Both the position numbers and the translations under genes were made by a program. Under the pieces are notes generated by a model. It had not been told where the DNA came from, did not search any database, and worked only from the letters and a program-made list of their open reading frames with translations. 64,000 bases of DNA from Micrococcales bacterium (GTDB lineage Bacteria > Actinomycetota > Actinomycetes > S36-B12 > UBA10799): NCBI GenBank assembly GCA_016703125.1, contig JADJCR010000001.1:270088-334087 (forward strand), read 5' to 3'. Each line of letters begins with the position of its first letter. Position 1 is the stretch's first letter. Below are positions 53,339-64,000 of this stretch, piece after piece.

Positions 53339-53440
53339 GGCCCCGCCCGGTGCTCCCGCTGCACCCGGGAGAGTTCCGGACAGCGGGGAGCGTTTCAACG
53401 CGGTTGGGTGTCTCCCGGGTGTCCGGGTCTCTCCCGCCTA
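53339..53440 (+). repeat. Palindromic element / possible terminator after argH
   Basis: CACCCGGGAGA (53362-53372) pairs perfectly with TCTCCCGGGTG (53411-53421) around an inner hairpin GCGTTTCAACGC (53390-53401); CCGGACA/TGTCCGG (53376-53382, 53420-53426) is an alternative. It could end the arg operon. Its blocks CCCGGGAG, AGCGGGGAG, GGTTGGGT and CTCCCGG recur in the argH insert. Confidence 0.7.
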
Positions 53441-53487
53441 CGGCTGGAGGTGGTTCGCGGGGGCCGCTCTACGGCCCGGCGCGGGCG

Positions 53488-53493
53488 TAGCAT
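53488..53493 (+). promoter_or_regulatory. Candidate -10 (TAGCAT) of the membrane protein gene
   Basis: TAGCAT is 19 nt before the ATG at 53513 and 10 nt before an alternative GTG at 53504. Confidence 0.4.
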
Positions 53494-53512
53494 TGAAGCA
53501 GGGGTGGCTGTC

Positions 53513-54481
53513 ATGCTTGACCGTCTCGATCGCACACTGAACCACTTCGTGGAAGAGGGTCGGATCACACCCGAGGTCGCGGCCGACGTCAGCCGCGAGT
53601 TCCACGTCCACCCGATCGACATCCGGCAACGGCTCGCCGAACTGGCCGGGTACGCCGGTGCCGGTCTGGCCACGATCGGGCTCATCGTCATCGGCTCGCA
53701 GGTGTGGACCGACTTCAGCGAAGTGATCCGCGCGGCCTTGCCGGCCCTGGCCAGTGCCGCACTGCTGGTCGGCGCCAGGCTGGTGATCCGCCCGGTGGGC
53801 CACATCATTGAGCACCCCGTTCGCGGGCGTGTGGCCCAGACGATGGGCGGCGTCTCCGCGGTGCTGGCTGTGCTAGCGCTGATCGTTCTCTTCTCGCCGC
53901 AGACCGGTGACCTCCCTGAATGGGGGTTGCTCGTCGCTTCAGGTGCCGGATTGCTCATCTCCCTGGTGGTGTGGCGCTGGGTGCCAGGGTTCATCAACAC
54001 CCTCGTAACCGCCGTGCTGGCGTTCATCGCCGCACTTTCCCTGATGGCTGTACTCGGCTTCGGCGACAGCCCGGCGATGACTCTGGCCATCGTCGCGCTC
54101 GGCGCCTTGGCGAGCCTGCTGTTCAACAAGTTCTTCCCGCCGGAATGGCTGACGCGCCTGATGGGTCTGCTCATCTGGTTGCCCGGCACGATCGTGCTCA
54201 TGACGGCCGAACTCGGCTACAACCAGCCCGACACCGCGTTGCGCTGGGCCGGCCGTGTCAGTGCGCTGGCGCTGATCCTGATCGGCACGTCGATGTTCGC
54301 GCGCGGTGGTGATTTGCTCTGGGCGGTCGCTGCCGGGTTGGCCGCGGCGTTGCTCGTCGGGCTGTGGTCGCTAGAGGCGGTCAACGCTGGTGTAGCACTG
54401 ATCATTGCCGGATTGGTGCTCATCGGGGCGGGGCTGGTGCTTGCCGGACTGCGCCGGGCCGAACGGCGGGCTTCTCCCTGA
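53513..54481 (+). CDS. Multi-pass membrane protein of unknown function
   Basis: 322 aa with about ten hydrophobic segments. A short cytoplasmic N-terminal helix region (LDRTLNHFVEEGRITPEVAADVSREF) precedes the first membrane helix near residue 46, an arrangement seen in DUF2157-type predicted membrane proteins. No transport or catalytic motif was recognised. ATG 53513 follows GCAGGGG; the GTG at 53504 would add three residues. Stands alone between the arg operon and the convergent phosphotransferase gene (12-bp gap). Confidence 0.75.
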   Translation: MLDRLDRTLNHFVEEGRITPEVAADVSREFHVHPIDIRQRLAELAGYAGAGLATIGLIVIGSQVWTDFSEVIRAALPALASAALLVGARLVIRPVGHIIEHPVRGRVAQTMGGVSAVLAVLALIVLFSPQTGDLPEWGLLVASGAGLLISLVVWRWVPGFINTLVTAVLAFIAALSLMAVLGFGDSPAMTLAIVALGALASLLFNKFFPPEWLTRLMGLLIWLPGTIVLMTAELGYNQPDTALRWAGRVSALALILIGTSMFARGGDLLWAVAAGLAAALLVGLWSLEAVNAGVALIIAGLVLIGAGLVLAGLRRAERRASP

Positions 54482-54493
54482 GGCGCGAGGCCG

Positions 54494-55480
54494 TCATAGA
54501 CGCAGCAGGCCGGTGGCGGCGGACCGACGCGCTGCCTCCACCCACCACTCGAATGCGTCCCTCGACTGCGGTTCCGGGTGTTCGGTGGCGTGATAGGCGA
54601 GGTTCCAGCCCATCTCCACCACGCCACCGAGCAGCCCGAGGGTCAGGTACTGCTGGGGATGGCGCTCGCCCCACATGTCGTCGATGTCGGCCAGCAGGAG
54701 GTCCGGACTCGCGTCGACCTGGGATGCGCAACCAACCAGGAAGGACACGAACTCGATGGCGGGGGGACCGGCCGTTGCCAGGGCCCAATCGATCGCCACT
54801 ATCCGGTACGGCTCGAGTGCGATGTTAGGCAACCAGTAGTCACCGTGCAGCAACGTCCGGCCGCCCATCTCCGTCAACGGGTCGGTGAGCACCTGCGGCC
54901 GCTCGTGCATCAGTGCCACGAGGTCCCTCACGTCCGGCGGGGCGATCGAGTCGAACATCGACCATCCCGCCATGACCCATTCCGCCAGAGGTTCTCCGGA
55001 GTCGGCCAGCCCGGACATGACCCGGGGCGAGAAGACGCCGATCCGATCCGCCGCCGACCACGTACCCGCGGGAGCGCCACCTTGGAAGGCCTGGTGCATC
55101 GCATCGGCGGCACGCAGGATGCTCGCGCAGGTCTCCCGGGTCACCTGGCTCTCGTAGGACAGCACGGTGTGGGTCACATCGCGCATGGCCAGGAGCCAGT
55201 TTCCTCGCTCTTGCCACGCGCCCACGACCGTATGGCCGAGGCGAGGCGGCAGTCGATCCAGAACACCCGAGCGCCACAACTCCACCTCCAACGGCACCGT
55301 TCGGCGCGGGATCCGCATCGTCAGGTCGCGCACGGGATCGAAGGTCTTGAGGACCAGTCGCGTGCCGTCGTCCAGGACTGCGCGTTCCAGGAGCGCACCG
55401 CTTGCGCCGTCGTGGTCGCTCAAGGGGTGCCGGTCGCGGATCCGGTCGGGCACAGTAGGCGGAGCCTTCGAGACGTCCAT
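54494..55480 (-). CDS. Phosphotransferase-fold (APH-like) protein
   Basis: 328-aa protein of the aminoglycoside-phosphotransferase superfamily. The catalytic loop is TLLHGDYWLPNIAL (HGDxxxxN) near residue 213, followed by IVAIDWALATAGPPAIE with the metal Asp. An N-terminal lobe (residues 35-60, GTRLVLKTFDP) holds the likely ATP-binding Lys. The substrate is unknown. ATG 55480 follows GAGGTGAT; a GTG at 55489 adds three residues. Not closely similar to the other APH-like protein near 36 kb. Confidence 0.75.
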   Translation of the reverse strand: MDVSKAPPTVPDRIRDRHPLSDHDGASGALLERAVLDDGTRLVLKTFDPVRDLTMRIPRRTVPLEVELWRSGVLDRLPPRLGHTVVGAWQERGNWLLAMRDVTHTVLSYESQVTRETCASILRAADAMHQAFQGGAPAGTWSAADRIGVFSPRVMSGLADSGEPLAEWVMAGWSMFDSIAPPDVRDLVALMHERPQVLTDPLTEMGGRTLLHGDYWLPNIALEPYRIVAIDWALATAGPPAIEFVSFLVGCASQVDASPDLLLADIDDMWGERHPQQYLTLGLLGGVVEMGWNLAYHATEHPEPQSRDAFEWWVEAARRSAATGLLRL

Positions 55481-55605
55481 GCCGATCACCTCGCGCGCTC
55501 ATCGCACCACGCGGAACGGCGCCGTGCAATGAGCCGATCGGCCAACGGGGGGAGCCGCACAGAGGACGTTCCATCCCTTCGGCGACCGAACGGGCCATGG
55601 ACTGC

Positions 55606-55624
55606 TTAGGGCAGCCATGCCTAA
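55606..55624 (+). promoter_or_regulatory. DtxR/IdeR-type iron box
   Basis: TTAGG-GCAGCCATG-CCTAA: perfect outer arms with the 9-nt spacing of the DtxR/IdeR consensus TWAGGTWAGSCTWACCTWA, matching 15 of 19 positions. It overlaps the -10 TAATAT (55622-55627), so iron-loaded repressor would block transcription of the secreted peptide gene. Confidence 0.6.
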
Positions 55625-55627
55625 TAT
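55622..55627 (+). promoter_or_regulatory. -10 (TAATAT) of the secreted peptide gene
   Basis: TAATAT overlaps the right arm of the iron box; AGGAGG (55663-55668) follows 4 nt before the ATG at 55673. Confidence 0.55.
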
Positions 55628-55672
55628 GACGGCGAGCCGGGCGCGGCCCGGACGACCCCTCGAGGAGGAAAC

Positions 55673-55959
55673 ATGAATCGTCGAACGGTGCAAGCGGGTG
55701 GCGCAGCAATACTGCTGGCGCTCTCAGGGTTCGCTTTCGTCGCCCCGGCGACTGCCGCGGAATCGTTGAACGGCAACGGACAGGGCCTGGCCGTCGGCCG
55801 CCCCGACGCCGGATCCGTGGGCAACGCAGATGACAAGAGCCCGAAGGGTCAGTCGTACGGCGACAAGAACAAGGGTTATGAGTGCGACGACAACGCGGGT
55901 GTCGGCCGGAGCAACCCGGCTCACACGCCGTCGTGCGAGGAAGAGGAGACCCCCGCTGA
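55673..55959 (+). CDS. Small secreted peptide, frame open into tyrS
   Basis: Signal peptide RRTVQAGGAAILLALSGFAFVAPATAA, then a Gly/Asn-rich mature part with GYECDDNAGVGRSNPAH, a pattern I associate with small actinobacterial secreted proteins of unknown function, and a second Cys followed by four Glu. A strong ribosome site and an iron-box promoter support a real gene. As given, the frame has no stop and continues into tyrS. One extra C in the CCCCC run at 55950-55954 would end it at TGA 55957-55959, giving about 95 aa. The end coordinate follows that reading. Confidence 0.65.
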
Positions 55960-55989
55960 TCCCAGCCGGGTGGTTCCGGTCACGCCTGC

Positions 55990-55995
55990 CAAGAT
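55990..55995 (+). promoter_or_regulatory. Candidate -10 (CAAGAT) of tyrS
   Basis: CAAGAT is 7 nt before the GTG at 56003, the same geometry as the other leaderless promoters here, though with C instead of T at the first base. Confidence 0.4.
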
Positions 55996-56002
55996 GGACA
56001 GC

Positions 56003-57271
56003 GTGACCGATCTCCTCTCCGATCTCGAAGCCCGCGGCCTGATCGCTTCCTCCACCGACCTCGGTGCCCTGTCTGAGGGGATGGCCGAGTCGATCACCCT
56101 CTACTGCGGCTTCGACCCGACCGCGCCAAGCCTGCACGTGGGCAACCTGGTCCCGCTGCTGCTGCTGCGCCGGTTCCAGCTCGCCGGGCACAAGGTCATC
56201 GCGCTGGTCGGAGGAGCGACCGGGCTGATCGGGGACCCCAGCGGGCGCAGCGCGGAGCGGGTCCTGAACACCGACCAGACGGTGGCGGACTGGGTGGAGC
56301 GGGTGAAGGGCCAGTTGGCCCATTTCCTCGACTTCGACGGCGACAACCCAGCCGTCCTGGTCTCCAACCTCGACTGGACGGCGCCCATGTCGGCAATTGA
56401 ATTCCTGCGCGACGTCGGCAAGCACTTCAGCGTCAACGCGATGCTCGGCAAGGAGTCGATCGCCGCACGCCTCAACGGCGACGGCATCAGTTACACCGAG
56501 TTCAGCTACATGCTTCTGCAGTCCATGGACTACCTGCACCTGTTCCGCGACCACGGCTGCACGCTGCAAGTGGGCGGGTCTGACCAGTGGGGAAACATCA
56601 CCGGCGGTCTCGACCTCATCCGCAAGGTGGAGGGCCCCGAAAGCCGGGCCCACGGCCTGACCGTGCCGCTGGTGACCAAGGCCGACGGCACCAAGTTCGG
56701 CAAGACCGCCGGGGGGGCGGTGTGGCTGGATCCGGACCAGACGACGCCGTTCGCGTTCTACCAGTTCTGGCTCAACACCGACGATCGGGACGTCGCCAAC
56801 TACCTGCGCTTCTTCAGTCTGCGTCCACTGGTAGAGGTGGAAGCGGTCATCGTCGAGGGGCAGGCCCGTCCTGCCTCCCGAGCAGGTCAGCGCGCGCTGG
56901 CCGCGGAACTGACCGACTTGGTCCATGGTCGCCGGACGCGCGAACATATCGAGGCTGCCAGCGCGGCGCTCTTCGGCCGTGGCGACCTCCGCGCCCTGCC
57001 GGAGGACATCTGGCGACAGGCCACGCTAGATGTGCCGACAGTGCCCGTGGACACCGGGTCGCCGATTGTCGACGCACTGGTGGCTGCCGGCCTCTGTGAG
57101 TCCAAGTCGGCTGCCCGGCGGGCCCTGAAGGAGGGCGGCGCCTACGTCAACAACGAGCGGGTGTCAGACCCGGAGTCGGTGCTGTCCGACGAGCACGCCC
57201 TGCACGGACGCTGGATCCTTCTGCGTCGCGGCAAACGCTCGATCGCAGTGGCGGCCCTCGGGACCGTCTGA
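56003..57271 (+). CDS. tyrS: Tyrosyl-tRNA synthetase
   Basis: Class I synthetase, 422 aa from GTG 56003. Rossmann catalytic core with the HIGH-type motif HVGN (residues 45-48, in PSLHVGNLVPLL), the tyrosine pocket (MLLQSMDYLHLF, VGGSDQWGNITGG) and KMSKS-type KFGKT (231-235). A C-terminal S4 domain starts near residue 355 (SKSAARRALKEGGAYVNNERV). GTG 56003 or ATG 55994 matches the usual N-terminus. The frame is also open upstream through a signal-peptide ORF, but a secreted TyrRS is implausible. Follows the arg operon, as in other actinobacteria. Confidence 0.95.
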   Translation: MTDLLSDLEARGLIASSTDLGALSEGMAESITLYCGFDPTAPSLHVGNLVPLLLLRRFQLAGHKVIALVGGATGLIGDPSGRSAERVLNTDQTVADWVERVKGQLAHFLDFDGDNPAVLVSNLDWTAPMSAIEFLRDVGKHFSVNAMLGKESIAARLNGDGISYTEFSYMLLQSMDYLHLFRDHGCTLQVGGSDQWGNITGGLDLIRKVEGPESRAHGLTVPLVTKADGTKFGKTAGGAVWLDPDQTTPFAFYQFWLNTDDRDVANYLRFFSLRPLVEVEAVIVEGQARPASRAGQRALAAELTDLVHGRRTREHIEAASAALFGRGDLRALPEDIWRQATLDVPTVPVDTGSPIVDALVAAGLCESKSAARRALKEGGAYVNNERVSDPESVLSDEHALHGRWILLRRGKRSIAVAALGTV

Positions 57272-57299
57272 CTGAGCGCACAACGCGGGTTCGCGGGCG

Positions 57300-58313
57300 T
57301 CATGCCATCGCGGCGTCGATCACCCGGGAGAGGGTGGAGATGACCGGCCACGCGCCCTGCGAACTGTTCCCGAGCACGCTTACCGTCGTCTGGGTGCCGA
57401 TGACGTGAGTCGACCGGAACGAGGCGCCGGCGTCGTACCCCTCCAGGATGAGCGCAGGGTGAGTCCGGTGGAGCCAGAAACCCATCCCATAGCGCATGTT
57501 CTCCTCCGGCACATAGTGCCGCGGGCGGGTCATCACCTCCACCGTCGCCCGCGAGACGATGCGACCGTCGAGGAGCGCGCGCCAGAACAGTCGCAGGTCG
57601 TCCGCCGTCGTGAAGGCACCGCCGTCGCCGTTGCCGAGCACGGGTAGGTGCAGCGTGTTGACGAGGTCGCCCTCGTCGAAGATGTAGCCGGCGGCGGCGT
57701 CTGCGGGCAGTTCGTTGAGCGCGATGAACCCCGTGCGCTCAAGGCCGGCAGGCTCGAGCACCAGTCGCTGCACGACGTCGTGGTACGTGCTGCCCGTGAC
57801 CCGCTCGATGAGGACGGCGAGGACCATGTAGCCGCCGTTGCAGTACGCGAACCGCGCGCCCGGAGGGAAGCTCGGCGGGTGCCCATCGAGCACCGGCAGG
57901 AACGCCGCGGCGGTTGTCAGTGTGTGCACCGGGAGAGAGAGCACGTGGTCCGAGACCTCCCAGTCGCCGTCCTCGTCGAGGTAGTCACCGATCCCCGAGG
58001 TGTGGGTGAGCAGGTGCTCCACCGTGACACCGTCGTCGATGAGCGGCAGGTCGTCGCCGAGCAGGGTGCGCGCCGGCTGGTCGAGCCCCAGCGCGCCGTC
58101 CTCGACCAGTCGCATCACCGCGAGGGCGGTGAACGCCTTGCTGCCGCTGGCCACGGCGATCCGGGCCGTCGTTGCCATCGGCACCCGCAGGGCCCGATGG
58201 ATGAAACCTTCCGCGCGTTCGAGGACGCGGAGGTTGGCGACATCGACCGTCACAACGCCGGTGAACGCCCGCGCCGCGACCGCGTCGTCGAGGGCCCGAA
58301 GGTCCACATCCAT
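57300..58313 (-). CDS. Serine hydrolase, beta-lactamase class C / DD-peptidase-like
   Basis: 337-aa penicillin-binding-fold hydrolase without signal peptide. The nucleophile motif is S56-G-S-K59 and the second motif Y157-C-N159, both standard for the class C/EstB-like family. HTSGIGDYLDEDGDW and GGAFTTADDLRLFWRALLDG are also family hallmarks. It could be an esterase or peptidase; resistance is not implied. ATG 58313 follows GGAGG by 5 nt. Convergent with tyrS (28-bp gap) and divergent from the rRNA operon. Confidence 0.85.
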   Translation of the reverse strand: MDVDLRALDDAVAARAFTGVVTVDVANLRVLERAEGFIHRALRVPMATTARIAVASGSKAFTALAVMRLVEDGALGLDQPARTLLGDDLPLIDDGVTVEHLLTHTSGIGDYLDEDGDWEVSDHVLSLPVHTLTTAAAFLPVLDGHPPSFPPGARFAYCNGGYMVLAVLIERVTGSTYHDVVQRLVLEPAGLERTGFIALNELPADAAAGYIFDEGDLVNTLHLPVLGNGDGGAFTTADDLRLFWRALLDGRIVSRATVEVMTRPRHYVPEENMRYGMGFWLHRTHPALILEGYDAGASFRSTHVIGTQTTVSVLGNSSQGAWPVISTLSRVIDAAMA

Positions 58314-58517
58314 GTCGTCCTCCAGTGACCATCGCGCCACCACTGGCTGACCGAACGACCGAGGGGGCACGGGAATGGCACCGTATCCCGCAATCCCGCG
58401 GGGTCGCGCGTCAGACCTCGACCCGTGGCAGGCGGAGAGTCCGGCGGCTGCGGCGACAGGCAGTCGTCCTGTTTGCGGCGCGGGAAACGGCCCGGCCGGG
58501 GTGCTGACCGACCCCCC

Positions 58518-58547
58518 TTCACAGGCCCGAAAACCCCCTGCTACCTT
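58518..58547 (+). promoter_or_regulatory. Candidate upstream rRNA promoter
   Basis: TTCACA (58518-58523) and TACCTT (58542-58547) with an 18-nt spacer. Weaker than the promoter that follows. Confidence 0.35.
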
Positions 58548-58630
58548 TACTTTTGTTGCTCGCGAGAGCAACTCCCAACCGACTCGAGAGCCTGAAAAGG
58601 CCGACGAATCGCGCGGGGACCAGGGGGTGG

Positions 58631-58658
58631 TTGACACAACTACCCAGGCTGGTACAGT
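58631..58658 (+). promoter_or_regulatory. rRNA operon promoter
   Basis: A consensus -35 TTGACA (58631-58636) and a -10 TACAGT (58653-58658) are separated by 16 nt, the best sigma-70-type promoter in the window. Start near 58665. Confidence 0.75.
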
Positions 58659-58874
58659 GGAGAAGTTGCCCCGGAAACCTCCAGCGAGAAGCTGGCGGCG
58701 ACGGTGTGCGCCCGCTCCTTGAGAACTCAACAGTGTGCCAAAAGTCAATGCCGAACCCCGTTCGGCGGCCGGTCTCGTACCGGTCGGCGAAGGGATTTCT
58801 TTGAGGCATGACCAAATTTGATGAATGTCAGATTTGTTCTTGCCAGGCTTACAATTCGTGAGCGAAACACAAAT
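58659..58874 (+). other. rRNA leader with boxB/boxA-like elements
   Basis: Contains a small hairpin CCAGC-GAGAA-GCTGG (58681-58695), like boxB, and TTGAGAACTCAACAG (58719-58733), the boxA-like sequence usual in actinobacterial rRNA leaders. TTGAGAA recurs before 23S (60653). No protein gene. The 250 bases between the serine hydrolase and the promoters also hold no gene. Confidence 0.6.
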
Positions 58875-63808
<4,934 letters not shown>

Positions 63809-63823
63809 ACACAAATTTCTGTA

Positions 63824-63837
63824 CGCGTCCACTATGC
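63824..63837 (+). other. 3' arm of the 23S RNase III processing stem
   Basis: CGCGTCCACTATGC, 14 of 14 bases complementary to 60662-60675. Confidence 0.8.
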
Positions 63838-63896
63838 GGTTCCCGAGATACGGTCGGGAACCAGGGGGAGGGGGGCGGCGGGGGGCCCCTTGATAT
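63838..63896 (+). other. 23S-5S spacer: hairpin and G-rich tract
   Basis: GGTTCCCGA (63838-63846) pairs perfectly with TCGGGAACC (63854-63862). It is followed by a tract with runs of 5, 6, 2 and 6 Gs (63864-63889) that could form a quadruplex or mark a basecalling problem. Confidence 0.65.
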
Positions 63897-63905
63897 TCTC
63901 ATAGA

Positions 63906-64000
63906 GTTTCGGCGGCCATAGCGAAGGGGGGAAACGCCCGGTCCCATTCCGAACCCGGAAGCTAAGCCCTTCAGCGCCGATGGTACTGCCCCGGTGACGG
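63906..64000 (+). rRNA. rrf: 5S ribosomal RNA (cut by window end)
   Basis: Begins GTTTCGGCGGCCATAGCG and contains CGCCCGGTCCCATTCCGAACCC and GGAAGCTAAGCCC. About 95 of roughly 117 nt are in the window. Confidence 0.93.

Noticed and set aside
54494..55480. Antibiotic resistance by the APH-like proteins
   Set aside because: Only the general kinase fold motifs are present; no resistance-specific features or mobile context.
56693..56707. KFGKT instead of KMSKS in TyrRS as a defect
   Set aside because: This is the normal bacterial TyrRS form of the motif.
57300..58313. True beta-lactamase
   Set aside because: SxxK and YxN motifs are shared with esterases and peptidases, there is no signal peptide, and no regulator of AmpR type is adjacent.

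Overview
The window is about 64 kb of high-GC DNA from an actinobacterium of the class Actinomycetes. The evidence is the 16S/23S sequence, a BldD regulator with an intact c-di-GMP signature, mIHF, an actinobacterial helicase-less PriA, a GTG-rich start repertoire and Streptomyces-like gene order (bldD/pyr/mihF-gmk-rpoZ-coaBC-metK-priA-def-fmt, rib, hisEG, infC-rpmI-rplT-trmH-pheST, argCJBDRGH, tyrS). The order or genus cannot be fixed by eye. Nearly all genes are housekeeping. There is no prophage, CRISPR array, recognisable insertion sequence, or toxin or secretion island.

Layout. 1-5.9 kb: glutamate synthase gltBD and pyruvate kinase. 5.9-17 kb: bldD (minus strand), diverging from a complete UMP operon pyrR-pyrB-pyrC-(membrane protein)-carA-carB-pyrK-pyrD-pyrF. 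17-26.3 kb: mihF-gmk-rpoZ-coaBC, a LysE/RhtB exporter (minus), metK-priA, def-fmt-rsmB. 26.3-30.7 kb: rpe, two copies of a 119-bp palindromic repeat, then an FMN riboswitch driving ribD-ribE-ribBA-ribH. 30.8-37.5 kb: a secreted propeller-like protein, hisE-hisG-(fused carboxyltransferase)-sseB, DUF1844, a phosphotransferase and small proteins. 37.5-44.2 kb: infC-rpmI-rplT-trmH, a metallo-hydrolase (minus), pheS-pheT. 44.3-45.95 kb: acyl-CoA synthetase (minus). 46-53.3 kb: argCJBDRGH under an ARG box. 53.5-58.3 kb: a membrane protein, a phosphotransferase, a secreted peptide, tyrS and a serine hydrolase. 58.5-64 kb: an rRNA operon (16S-23S-5S, no spacer tRNA; the 5S is cut by the window end).

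Regulation seen in the DNA. Seven or eight genes start at a GTG placed 6-7 nt after a TANNNT-type -10 hexamer, which indicates leaderless mRNAs. The pyr operon has a PyrR-binding hairpin that encloses its Shine-Dalgarno site. The rib operon has an FMN riboswitch with a visible sequestor/anti-sequestor pair. argC has an operator over its -10. A DtxR/IdeR-type iron box overlaps the promoter of the peptide ORF in front of tyrS. infC starts at ATC and coaBC apparently at CTG.

Quality caveat. Five conserved single-copy genes (gltB, pyk, the pyrC-carA membrane protein, carB, pheS) are each broken by a single-base indel, mostly a loss in a G or C run. This pattern points to uncorrected sequencing error rather than gene death, and the apparent fusion of a secreted peptide to TyrRS may have the same cause. 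The most unusual structures are a 33-codon G-rich in-frame insert in ArgH that resembles a palindromic element just downstream of the gene, a duplicated 83-bp element before pyrF with one compensatory base-pair change, and the 119-bp palindromic pair that supplies the stop codon of rpe.
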